In this document: positions 34,857 to 43,725 of the stretch, piece after piece
Layout of the letters: every line of letters starts with the position of its first letter
How positions within the stretch are numbered: position 1 is the stretch's first letter
NCBI RefSeq assembly: GCF_000966285.1
Contig: NZ_KQ031391.1
Location: 1,157,238-1,221,237, forward strand
Reading direction: 5' to 3'
From: Pseudofrankia sp. DC12
GTDB lineage: Bacteria; Actinomycetota; Actinomycetes; Frankiales; Frankiaceae
Length of the DNA: 64,000 bases
Translations under genes and position numbers: made by a program
The notes under the pieces: model-generated
What the model saw: the letters and a program-made list of their open reading frames with translations, nothing else
Database searches by the model: none
What the model was told of the DNA's origin: nothing

Positions 34857-37800
34857 TCAGCCGATCCAGGCGCGGGCGTTCTGGAAGAGGCGCAGCCAGG
34901 GGCCGTACCACTCGTCGCCGCCGGCGGGACCGGCGCTGAGCGGCAGCCAGGAGCGCTGCTGAGCCAGGAACGCCCGCTCGGGGTGCGGCATGATCAGCGT
35001 GACCCGGCCGTCGTCCGAGGTGACGGCGGCGACGGCGCCGGGGCTGCCGTTCGGGTTCGCCGGATACCCCTGGGTCGGCTTGCCGTGGTTGTCGGCGTAG
35101 CGGGCCGACACGGCACCCGGGCCGGGCGGGCCGAACTCCATCCGGCCCTCGCCGTGCGCGACGGGCACCGCCAGCACCGCGCCGGCCATTCCGGCGAACA
35201 GCACCGACGGCGAGTCCTCGATGAGCAGGCTGGAGACCCGGGCCTCGAAACGCTCGGAGGTGTTCTCCAGCAGCGTCGGCCAGCCGGTCGCGCCGGGGAT
35301 GAGCTCGCCGAGGCCGGCGACCATCTGGCAGCCGTTGCAGACACCGAGCGTCAGGGTGTCGGGCCGGTGGAAGTAGGCGCGGAACGCGGCGGCGAGCTCG
35401 GGGTGGGCCAGGATCGACTTCGCCCAGCCGAGGCCAGCTCCGAGCACGTCGCCGTAGGAGAAGCCACCGCAGGCCGCGAGCACCTGGAACTCGTCGAGGG
35501 TGACCGTGCCGGCCAGCAGGTCGGTCATGTGGACGTCGACGGCGTCGAACCCGGCCGCGTCGAACGCGGCGGCCATCTCGACCTGGCCGTTGACTCCCTC
35601 GTCGCGCAGCACGGCGGCCTTCGGCCGGGCCGGGTAGGCACGCCGGTCCAGGGCGAAGGTGACCCGTTCGGTGATGCCCGGGTCGGTGTCGTCGAGGATC
35701 GCGTCGAACTCCTGGTCGGCTGTCTCGGGGTTGTCCCGCAGCCGCTGGATGAGATAGCTGGTCGTCGCCCAGGTGCGTTCCAGCTCGGCCCGGCCGCGCT
35801 CGTAGACGACCGCGCCGCCGTCGCGCAGGACAACCCGCTGGTGGTAGGTCGGCCGGCCCAGCACGTGCACGTTCCCGGCTCCGACGGCCGCGGCCAGCGT
35901 CGCGGCGACCCGCTCGACGCCGGCTCCCGCGACCTGCAGGACCGCGCCGAGCTCCTCGGCGAACAGCCGGCCCACCAGCGTGCCGGGCAGGGCCGCGAGG
36001 TCGACGTCCAGGCCGACCCGGCCGGCGAAGGCCATCTCGACCAGCGTCGCGAGCAGGCCGCCGTCGGAGCGGTCGTGGTAGGCGAGCACCTCGCCGTCCG
36101 CGACCAGCGCCCGGGTCACCGCGAAGAACGCCTTCAGCGTGGCCGCGTCGGCGTCGGGAACCTCGGCGGCACCGTCGCGGCCGTAGGCCTGGGCGAGTGC
36201 CGACCCGCCGAGCCGGGACCGGCCGCCGGACAGGTCGACGAAGACCAACCGGCTCGCCTCGTCCCGGGCGAGCTGCGGGGTGAGCACCCGGGAGACGTCG
36301 GCGACGGGCGCGGCCGCGGTGACGATCAGCGACACCGGCGAGGTCACCGCGTGGTCACCGGCGCTGTCGGACCAGACGGTGCGCATGCTCGTCGAGTCCT
36401 TGCCGACCGGGATAGGGATGCCCAGCGCCGGGCAGAACTGCTCGCCCAGCGTGTGGACCGCCTCGAACAGCGCCGCCTGCTGCGTGTCGACCTGCACGGC
36501 GGCCATCCAGTTGGCCGAAAGCGCGACCCGGGACAGGTCGGCGACCGCGGCACCGGCCAGGTTGGTGATCGCCTCGCCGACGGCCATCCGCGCCGCGGCC
36601 GGCGCGCTGACCGTCGCGAGCGGCGTGCGCTCCCCCATCGCGAGCGCCTCGCCGGTGCGGCTGCCATAAGCGGCCGCGGTGACCGCGACGTCCGAGACCG
36701 GGACCTGCCACGGGCCGACCAGCTGGTCGCGCACGGTGTGCCCGCCGACGGTCCGGTCGCCGATGGTGATGAGGAACTTCTTGCTGCCGACGGCCGGCAC
36801 CCGCAGGACCCGCTCGACGGCCTCGATTAGCTCGATGCCCGTCTCGTCGAACGTGCCCACCGTGACGGCGCCCGTCGTCGCCGCGCGGCTCTGCCGGGAG
36901 GCGTCGCCGAACAGCAGCGACATGGGGATGTCGACGGGCGACCCGCCGAACAACCGGTCACGCACGACCAGCCGCGGCTCGTCGGTCACCGTGCCGACAA
37001 CGGCGAACGGGCAACGCTCCCGGGCACACAGCTTCGTGAAGGCCGCGAGGTCGGCGGCGGCGATGCCGAGGACGTAACGCTCCTGCGCCTCGTTGCACCA
37101 GATCGCGAGCGGCGACATGGCGGCGTCCGCGTTGGGCAGGTCGCGCAGCTCGAAGACGGCGCCCCGGCCCGCGTCGTGCACCAGCTCGGGCAGCGCGTTC
37201 GACCAGCCGCCGGCGCCGACGTCGTGGATGGAGACGATCGGGTTGGCCTCGTCGAGCGCCCAGCAGGCGTTGATGACCTCCTGCGCGCGGCGCTGCATCT
37301 CGGCGTTGCCGCGTTGCACGGACGCGAAGTCGAGATCGGCGTCGCCGGCGCCGGTCTGCATGCTGGACGCGGCGCCGCCGCCGAGGCCGATGAGCATCGC
37401 CGGTCCGCCGAGCACGATGACGAGGTCATCCGGCTGGAGCCGGTTCTTGTGGACCAGGGCGTCGCGGACGTTGCCCACGCCACCGGCGATCATGATCGGC
37501 TTGTGGTAGCCCCAACGGCCGCCCGGGCCGCCGTCGCTCTCGTAGGTCCGGAAGTAGCCGGCGAGGTTCGGCCGGCCGAACTCGTTGTTGTAGCCGGCGG
37601 CCCCGAGCGGCGCCTCGACCATGATGTCCAGCGGGGCGGAGATCCGGTCCGGACGGTCCTCAGGGCCTTCCCAGGGTGAGTCGTCACCGGGAATCCGCAG
37701 GTGGGACACGGTGTAGCCGGACAGGCCCATCTTCGGGGTGGCGCCACGGCCGGTCGCGCCCTCGTCACGGATCTCGCCGCCGACGCCGGTGGCCGAGCCC

Positions 37801-38759
37801 GGGCCGGGAGCGATCGCGGTCGGGTGGTTGTGCGTCTCGACCTTGACCAGGACGTGCGCGGGGCCGTCGTGGCGGCCGTAGGCGTGGGTCTCGGGGTCGG
37901 CGTAGAACCACGGGGCGTCCGCGCCGCGCAGCACGGCGGAGTTGTCGGAATAGGCCGACAGCACGTGCTCGCCCGACTGCTCGAACGTGTTCCTGATCAT
38001 GGAGAACAGGCTCTTCGGCCGGGCCTCGCCGTCGATCGACCAGGCCGCGTTGAAGACCTTGTGCCGGCAGTGCTCGCTGTTGACCTGGGCGAACATCATC
38101 AGCTCTACGTCGGTCGGGTTGCGGCCCAGGGAGCCGTACTGGTCGACGAGGTAGGCGATGTCGCCCGTGCCGAGCGCGAGCCCCAGCGTCTGGTTGGCCT
38201 CCTGCAGGGCGGCCGGGCCCCTGCCGAGCAGGTCGACGTCGAGCTGGGGCCGTGGGCGCTCGGCGGCGAACAGGGCGTCGGCGGCGGCGACCGACGACGC
38301 GACGACCTCGGTCATCCGGTCGTGCAGCAACGGCGCGAGCGGGATCGGGTCGACGGAACCGTCGCCGTACAGGTAGTAGACCGTGCCCCGCTCGATCCGG
38401 CGGACCGCGGCGAGACCGGCGGACGCGGCGATGTCGGACGCCTTCGACGACCAGGGCGAGGTCGTCCCCAGCCTCGGCAGCACGACCAGCGAGCAGGCGG
38501 CCGCGGTCCGGTCACCGTCGAACGGTTCGCCGTAGCTGAGCAGGCCGCGCAGCCGCGCCTCGTCCTGCGGCCCGAGGCTCGCGTCCCCGTCGGGTCCGGC
38601 TCCTTCGGCGGCACCGGCACCGGTTCCGTCGACCAGGTCGACGAAGTGGACGTACTCGGCGGCCACGCCCGTCACGGCCGGCTCGACCGCCCGAAGCCGG
38701 GCCAGCAACCGCCGGCGAGCCGGGCCGGTCAGCGCGGCGATGTCTCCGTAGGTCTTCAT
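34857..38759 (-). CDS. purL: Phosphoribosylformylglycinamidine synthase, single-chain form
   Basis: A 1300-residue enzyme of purine synthesis converting FGAR, glutamine and ATP to FGAM. It has an N-terminal PurS-like domain (residues 1-150), a linker, two AIRS-type halves (ANSEHCRHKVFNA near 220, GGGAASSMQTGAGDADLDF near 460, IHDVGAGGWSNALPEL), and a C-terminal glutamine amidotransferase with nucleophile Cys about 1140 in GVCNGCQM and MPHPERAF. This is the large proteobacterial/eukaryotic form. Actinobacteria usually have separate PurS, PurQ and PurL. Motif spacing follows the E. coli enzyme closely, so acquisition by transfer is likely. No other purine genes are adjacent. Confidence 0.96.
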   Translation of the reverse strand: MKTYGDIAALTGPARRRLLARLRAVEPAVTGVAAEYVHFVDLVDGTGAGAAEGAGPDGDASLGPQDEARLRGLLSYGEPFDGDRTAAACSLVVLPRLGTTSPWSSKASDIAASAGLAAVRRIERGTVYYLYGDGSVDPIPLAPLLHDRMTEVVASSVAAADALFAAERPRPQLDVDLLGRGPAALQEANQTLGLALGTGDIAYLVDQYGSLGRNPTDVELMMFAQVNSEHCRHKVFNAAWSIDGEARPKSLFSMIRNTFEQSGEHVLSAYSDNSAVLRGADAPWFYADPETHAYGRHDGPAHVLVKVETHNHPTAIAPGPGSATGVGGEIRDEGATGRGATPKMGLSGYTVSHLRIPGDDSPWEGPEDRPDRISAPLDIMVEAPLGAAGYNNEFGRPNLAGYFRTYESDGGPGGRWGYHKPIMIAGGVGNVRDALVHKNRLQPDDLVIVLGGPAMLIGLGGGAASSMQTGAGDADLDFASVQRGNAEMQRRAQEVINACWALDEANPIVSIHDVGAGGWSNALPELVHDAGRGAVFELRDLPNADAAMSPLAIWCNEAQERYVLGIAAADLAAFTKLCARERCPFAVVGTVTDEPRLVVRDRLFGGSPVDIPMSLLFGDASRQSRAATTGAVTVGTFDETGIELIEAVERVLRVPAVGSKKFLITIGDRTVGGHTVRDQLVGPWQVPVSDVAVTAAAYGSRTGEALAMGERTPLATVSAPAAARMAVGEAITNLAGAAVADLSRVALSANWMAAVQVDTQQAALFEAVHTLGEQFCPALGIPIPVGKDSTSMRTVWSDSAGDHAVTSPVSLIVTAAAPVADVSRVLTPQLARDEASRLVFVDLSGGRSRLGGSALAQAYGRDGAAEVPDADAATLKAFFAVTRALVADGEVLAYHDRSDGGLLATLVEMAFAGRVGLDVDLAALPGTLVGRLFAEELGAVLQVAGAGVERVAATLAAAVGAGNVHVLGRPTYHQRVVLRDGGAVVYERGRAELERTWATTSYLIQRLRDNPETADQEFDAILDDTDPGITERVTFALDRRAYPARPKAAVLRDEGVNGQVEMAAAFDAAGFDAVDVHMTDLLAGTVTLDEFQVLAACGGFSYGDVLGAGLGWAKSILAHPELAAAFRAYFHRPDTLTLGVCNGCQMVAGLGELIPGATGWPTLLENTSERFEARVSSLLIEDSPSVLFAGMAGAVLAVPVAHGEGRMEFGPPGPGAVSARYADNHGKPTQGYPANPNGSPGAVAAVTSDDGRVTLIMPHPERAFLAQQRSWLPLSAGPAGGDEWYGPWLRLFQNARAWIG

Positions 38760-39177
38760 GTCCGCCGTTCGTCATGGCCCGCGACTGGCCTTATGTCATG
38801 GGCCCGCGACTGGCCCTACGTCATGACCCGAACCAGGCCTCCGCGAGCTGGCCCGAACCAGGCCCCGCGACCGTTCATGCTATCCGCGCGGCCGGCCCGC
38901 ACCCAGAACCATGATCGAAAATGCCGACGGGGAGCCACGTACCGAACACGTACGGCGCCCGCGTGGCGGTACAGCCGTCGGTGCACCCGGTCGACCTGCC
39001 TCACGAGACCTGGACGCTCGACCACCGTCGGGCGAACCCGTCGCATCGTCGCAGAACTCGGCGCCGCGGGCCGCCGGCCTGCAGGTCGACGCCTGCCCTG
39101 ATCGCCCGAAATCGCCATACCGGGCCGAAGGATGCTGCACGCCGAGCAGGTCCGCGGGCAACCGAACAAGGAGAACG
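38760..39177. other. Divergent intergenic region with a 24-25-bp direct repeat
   Basis: GTCATGGCCCGCGACTGGCC plus flanks (38771-38794) is repeated immediately as 38795-38819, and a third partial copy (GTCATGACCCG) follows. The repeat lies 10-60 bases upstream of the purL start and could affect its expression. No gene is supported in the remaining 350 bases. Confidence 0.6.
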
Positions 39178-40062
39178 ATGGCGGACACGCCGATTGCCGA
39201 TCCGACGACACCCGGCCAGCCGCTGGCCGGCAAGACGGTCGTCATCACCGGCGCGAGCGCCGGGATCGGCGCCGCGGCGGCCGGCCAGCTCGCGGCGCTC
39301 GGCGCACGGATCATCGCCCTGGGCCGGTCGCCGTCGAAGACCGCGGCGGTGGCGGAGCGGGTCGGCGGGACCGGTGTCGTCGCGGACTTCGCCCGGTTCT
39401 CGGAGGTGCGCCGGGCGGCCGCCGAGGTAACGGAGCTCTGCCCACGGATCGACGTGCTGGTCAACAACGCCGGCGGGCTGTTCCCCGGCGCGACCACGAC
39501 CGACGACGGCCACGGGACGACGGTTCAGGTCAACCATCTGGCGCCGTTTCTGCTGACCGGCCTGCTGATGCCGCGGCTGGTCGCGACCCCGGGCTCACGG
39601 GTCGTCATCACGAGCAGCGTCGCCAACATCGCGGGCCGGGTCGACCTGGCCGACCTGAACCGTTACCCCCGGGTCCTCGGCGAGTTCCACGCCTATGCCG
39701 ACAGCAAGCTGATGAACATCCTGTTCGCCCGGGAGCTCGCCCGCCGTGCGGCATCCACCGGGCCGACCGCCACGGCGGTCCACCCGGGACTGATCAACAG
39801 CGAGTTCGGGCGGGACGCCTGGATCGTGCGCAACTGCTACCGCCGGCCGCTCGGCCTGCTCGGCAGGGCGACCACCGTGGACAACGGCGCCGAGCCGCTG
39901 GTCGCCGTCGCGACCCGTCCGGACCCGGAATCCGTCAACGGCGCCTACCTCCACCGCTATCGACCACGGGACCGATTCCTTACGCCGGCGCAGGCCCGCG
40001 ACCCCGACCTGGCCCGCGAGCTCTGGGATCTCTCGGCCAAACTGGTCGATCTCCCCACCTGA
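39178..40062 (+). CDS. Short-chain dehydrogenase/reductase (retinol dehydrogenase-like)
   Basis: A 294-residue classical SDR. The cofactor motif TGASAGIG is at residues 24-31, NNAGG near 96, the catalytic serine is in VITSSVAN, and Tyr/Lys are in YADSK. AAGGAG lies four bases before the ATG. The extended C-terminus (after VHPGLINSEFG) resembles the retinol-dehydrogenase/WWOX-like subgroup acting on hydrophobic alcohols or ketones. It lies alone between purL and a DUF2127 gene. Confidence 0.93.
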   Translation: MADTPIADPTTPGQPLAGKTVVITGASAGIGAAAAGQLAALGARIIALGRSPSKTAAVAERVGGTGVVADFARFSEVRRAAAEVTELCPRIDVLVNNAGGLFPGATTTDDGHGTTVQVNHLAPFLLTGLLMPRLVATPGSRVVITSSVANIAGRVDLADLNRYPRVLGEFHAYADSKLMNILFARELARRAASTGPTATAVHPGLINSEFGRDAWIVRNCYRRPLGLLGRATTVDNGAEPLVAVATRPDPESVNGAYLHRYRPRDRFLTPAQARDPDLARELWDLSAKLVDLPT

Positions 40063-40142
40063 AACTCGCGGCAGGACACTGACTCCAAGCCGACAGGCTC
40101 GCCGATAGCGCTGGTTCCTGGGGCTCCCTAGCATCGGGAGCC

Positions 40143-40955
40143 GTGGAATGGAACCTGCGGACCTGCGCGCGCAAGGGCCATGCGACCTACCGGCCCGACG
40201 AGCCCGACCTCGCCGCGAGGCTGCGGGCCGAGACCGCGGTCGGCGTCGCCTGGCGCTGCCTGCGCTGCGGTGACTTCACCGTCGGGGAGCCGGCGGGCGC
40301 CGGGCCGGCGGACGAGGCGCCGGTGCTGCTGCGCGGCCGGGCCCTGCGGGACGCCATGGTGCTGCGCCTGCTCGCGCTCGAACGGCTGGTCCGCGCGGTG
40401 CTGCTGGTCCTGATCGGGTACGCGATCCTGCAGTTCCGCCACTCGCAGGCGCAGGCCGAGGACCTCTTCGACCGGGCCCTGCCGGCCGCGAAACCGCTGG
40501 CGAACGTGCTGCACCTCGACCTCGACAGCAGCCCGACCGTGACACACCTGCGCCACCTCGTCTACACGCAGCCGAAGACGCTGCTGCTCGTCGCCGTGCT
40601 GATGTTCGGGTACGCCGCGATCCAGGTCGCCGAGGGGGCCGGGCTGTGGCTCCTGAAGCGGTGGGGCGAGTACTTCGCGGTCGTCGCGACCTCGATCTTC
40701 CTCCCGCTGGAGGTCTACGAGCTGACCGAGCACGTCACCTGGCTGCGGGTGGCGGCGCTGGCCATCAACATCGCCGCGGTCGTCTACCTGGTGGCATCCA
40801 AGCGGCTGTTCGGCGTCCGGGGCGGGCATGCCGCCTTCGAGGCCGAGCGGCACAGCATGTCGCTGCTGGAGGTCGACGCGGCGGCCGAGGTCCCGCCGGC
40901 CGTGGACCGCGAGCCCGACCTGGAGCCCGCGGCGAAGTCAGGCCCCGCCTCGTAA
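40143..40955 (+). CDS. DUF2127-family membrane protein
   Basis: A 270-residue protein. The N-terminal 50 residues contain a possible zinc-ribbon pair (RTCARKGH and RCLRCGDF). Four hydrophobic helices follow (RLVRAVLLVLIGYAILQF, TLLLVAVLMFGYAAIQVAEG, EYFAVVATSIFLPLEVYELT, RVAALAINIAAVVYLVAS) with the DUF2127 signature GLWLLKRWGEYFA. The C-terminal 40 residues are acidic. The GTG start overlaps no other gene. The family's role is unknown. Confidence 0.85.
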   Translation: MEWNLRTCARKGHATYRPDEPDLAARLRAETAVGVAWRCLRCGDFTVGEPAGAGPADEAPVLLRGRALRDAMVLRLLALERLVRAVLLVLIGYAILQFRHSQAQAEDLFDRALPAAKPLANVLHLDLDSSPTVTHLRHLVYTQPKTLLLVAVLMFGYAAIQVAEGAGLWLLKRWGEYFAVVATSIFLPLEVYELTEHVTWLRVAALAINIAAVVYLVASKRLFGVRGGHAAFEAERHSMSLLEVDAAAEVPPAVDREPDLEPAAKSGPAS

Positions 40956-40991
40956 CGCCAGGCCCGCGCGACCGGCCCGCTGCCGGCAGGC

Positions 40992-41279
40992 TCAGCGCCG
41001 CCGGCCCGCGTAACGGTGGGCCTGCAGGCCGATCGCCGTCGCGATCTGGTGCGGGCTGGTCGGGAGAGCATTCTCGTGTCGAACAGGACGTCGCAGCGGG
41101 TGAACGACCTTGACCGCGATGGACCGGCCGGCCGGCGAGCGCGCCAGATACACCCGGCCCATCCCGCCCTCGCCGATCAGCGCCCGCAGGACGTAGGGGC
41201 CGACCGTCGCGGGTCCCCCGGGCCGAGGGAACGCAGATGTCCCACGGAAGTCGCCACCGACCACCATTCCGACCAGCAC
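40992..41279 (-). pseudogene. Truncated Ser/Thr protein kinase (first 45 kinase residues)
   Basis: The frame reads GPYVLRALIGEGGMGRVYLA then RSPAGRSIAVKVVHP: the Gly-rich loop and the ATP-binding lysine strand of a PknB-type kinase. After VKVVHP it becomes unrelated sequence and stops. Everything from helix C onwards, including the catalytic loop, is missing. Confidence 0.8.
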
Positions 41280-41469
41280 TGGGCAAGCCGCCTGCGAGAG
41301 GACGTACCCCTCCGCGTCCGCACGCTACCGCAGCCGGTCGTGGGCCGAACCCGCTGACGCCGATCGGACAGCCCTTGGGGTGTGCCCGGCCCGGCCCGGC
41401 AGCGGCCGGTCAGCCGAGGCGGATACCGATGTCCGCGTCGAAGACGCGGACACCGGCCTGGCTACGTGG

Positions 41470-42735
41470 CTACTGGCTGAGCCGTTGGCCGCACCAGCGG
41501 TTGCTGTCGGTCGCGCCGGACTCGCGGCTGGGGACGACGTCGTAGCCGGTGCCGGCGTCGTTCACCCGCATGAACGTGTAGCAGCGCGCGATCTGGCCGA
41601 AGTCCTTCGTCATGTCGATTGGTCCCGGGAGCAGGCCTGAGGTGTACGTACTGGCGCGCAGCGCGTCGATGTACCCGGCCCGGGTCGGGCAGGGCCCCGC
41701 CTTCTGCAGGCCGTACAGGAAAAGGTCGGTGAGGATGTACGTGACGAAGGCGAGCTCCTGGTCCGGCGGCTGGAGCTCCGGCGCGTAGTCGCTCATCGCC
41801 CGCAGGTAGTCCTGGTGAGCCGAACCGCCGATCTGGAACGGGATATACGCGACGGCGGCGGTCAGGCCGCTGAGCGTCTTGCCGTACTTGCGGACCAGCG
41901 AGCTGTCGGCGCCGCTCGGCGCGAGGATGACCTTCATCGGCGCGCCGGCGGCTTTGATGCCGCGGACCAGCTCGGCCAGCTGGTCGCCAGCGAAAGCCGC
42001 GACCACGACGTCGACGTGGGCGGCCTTCAGCTGCTCGCCCAGCTTCTCCGGGTCGACCGCGTTCGGGCTGTAGACAAAGTGGCCGGGCGCGGTCGGGATG
42101 CCCGCCGCCGCCAGGCTGGCGCCGATCTTCGTGCCGATGTCGGACGCGTTCGCGGCGCCGTCGCTTTCAATGATGGCGGCCCGGGTGCCGCCCTGTGCCT
42201 TCGCGTAGTCGCCGAAGGTCGTCACCGACGGGCCGGTGGTGAACACGTACGAGAACGTGAACATGTTGCGGTACCTGGGGTCGGCCCAGAGGGCCTCGGC
42301 CGCGATCCCCGAGACCGGGATGTTGTTCTGGCGGAGGAACTCGGCGCTGCCGGCGGCGGCCACGGTCGCCTCGACGAGGCCGAAGACGTGCTGCTGGTCG
42401 ACGAGGTCCTTGGCGGCTTCGAGATTCTGCCCTGGCGTGCCGGCGTCGTCACGCCAGGACGCGACGATCTTGCGCCCATAGATGCCGCCGGCCGCGTTGG
42501 CCTCCGCGATCCGCGCGTCGAAGCCGCTCTTGGAAGCGACCAGCGCCGGAGCAACCGCGCCGGTGTTGGGGTAGACGAAGCCCAGCTGGATCTCGTTGGC
42601 GCTGTAGCCAGGCGCGTTACACGCCGCCGTCGCGGTGCTGGACCCGCTGCCACCCGCCATCCCGCAGCCCGCCGCGACGAGCGACGTCGCGGCCGTGGCC
42701 GCCACCAGCGTCAGGCGTACCCGGCGACGCGACAT
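41470..42735 (-). CDS. Branched-chain-type ABC transporter substrate-binding lipoprotein
   Basis: A 421-residue periplasmic-binding-protein type I. The start MSRRRVRLTLVAATAATSLV leads to a lipobox-like AAGC with Cys24, so it should be a lipoprotein. The frame is open 49 codons upstream but without a signal sequence. The mature part has the family order: QLGFVYPNTGAVAP, EANAAGGIYGRKIV, AAKDLVDQQHVFGLV, and FVTYILTDLFLYGLQKAG. No permease or ATPase gene is adjacent. It could be a free-standing partner for the fused transporter at 20673-24358, whose own binding protein is decayed; this is an inference. Confidence 0.9.
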   Translation of the reverse strand: MSRRRVRLTLVAATAATSLVAAGCGMAGGSGSSTATAACNAPGYSANEIQLGFVYPNTGAVAPALVASKSGFDARIAEANAAGGIYGRKIVASWRDDAGTPGQNLEAAKDLVDQQHVFGLVEATVAAAGSAEFLRQNNIPVSGIAAEALWADPRYRNMFTFSYVFTTGPSVTTFGDYAKAQGGTRAAIIESDGAANASDIGTKIGASLAAAGIPTAPGHFVYSPNAVDPEKLGEQLKAAHVDVVVAAFAGDQLAELVRGIKAAGAPMKVILAPSGADSSLVRKYGKTLSGLTAAVAYIPFQIGGSAHQDYLRAMSDYAPELQPPDQELAFVTYILTDLFLYGLQKAGPCPTRAGYIDALRASTYTSGLLPGPIDMTKDFGQIARCYTFMRVNDAGTGYDVVPSRESGATDSNRWCGQRLSQ

Positions 42736-43441
42736 CCTCGCGCCTAGCCGCCGGGTTGCCCTGCGAGAGCCGTACCCCGAGCCAGACGGAGATGCTTCCG
42801 TGCGCTTGGCCCCGAAGGCGTCCGAGAGACGCTTCATCCGGCACCGACCGCCGAGAGCGCCCGAAAGTGCCCGTTGCCACACTGGCGAGCCAAGACAGCT
42901 CCTCCTTCGTTTTGCCCCATTGGCCCTTCCCGGGCTCGGTCCTCGCGCATCATCCGAGGTGCGCGGCCGTCCGGCTCGTGCCGACCGGGAAACGAGCCGG
43001 GACCGGCCCCCGCGCCCGCCACACGACGACCGTCACCGAAACGGCCGTCAGCACCCGAAGTCTGTGGCCCCGCGCGAGGCCTTGTCGAGGGCGATCGGGC
43101 CGAAGTTGCCCGGAATTGTGAGGAAGTTTTCCCGCTCGCGGAGATGACGAGCAGTCACCACGGAGAGAAAGAGGTCAACCATTCCCCGGGGGTCGGCGCC
43201 CGTCGCGCGAGAGGAGATCAAACCGTGGGCGACGACTCGCCGAAGCCGGCACAGCCAGTCGTGGAACATCCGTCGACGCGGAGCTGCGATGGCCACCTGG
43301 TGTCCGTATGCGGAGGATCTGACACGGTGCGTCGCCACGACCATCCATGTCGGGTCGTCCATTGGCTGGGCGTCGCTCGCGTTGGGCTCCGCTGCCGGCC
43401 ACCGCGGAGCCTGGCCGGCGACGCGGACCGCTGCTGGCTGG
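42736..43441. other. Gene-free stretch upstream of the binding-protein gene
   Basis: About 700 bases in which no frame shows family motifs. Several open frames of 60-100 codons exist on both strands but lack consistent codon bias. It contains the lipoprotein gene promoter. The rest is probably decayed sequence. Confidence 0.45.
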
Positions 43442-43711
43442 TCAGGCCAGCCCGTCGCCGGGCACCCGGACCTGGACTGTCTCGATGACGGAGGTCCGAG
43501 CGCCGCCGAGCGCCACCGAGTTCCAGTCGCGTGCCGAGAGCAGGAAAAGCGTGCGGCCGGCTACGCCTCCCAGCGCGCAGGCGATCGCCATTCGCTCGCC
43601 GGTGGGGACCCGGTCGGTCACCTCGCCGCCGGGCAGGATCCGGCGGAACTCGTGGGCAAGCGGGAAGCCGGCCCAGATGCCGCCGTCGGCGTCCGGCCGG
43701 GGCGAGCACGG
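43442..43711 (-). pseudogene. C-terminal fragment of an SMP-30/gluconolactonase-family gene
   Basis: The minus strand encodes DADGGIWAGFPLAHEFRRIL then PGGEVTDRVPTGERMAIACA and GRTLFLLSARDWNSVALGG with stop at 43442. This is the last third of a six-bladed SMP-30-type lactonase. A stop codon lies in frame at about 43710 and no start or N-terminal blades remain. It begins 15 bases after the FadD17-like gene ends, which suggests the gene followed it in an operon before truncation. Confidence 0.75.
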
Positions 43712-43725
43712 TCACGGCGGCCTCC

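Noticed and set aside
34848-36830. A 660-codon plus-strand open frame opposite purL
   Set aside because: The minus strand encodes an intact PurL across the same bases; the plus product has no recognisable fold.
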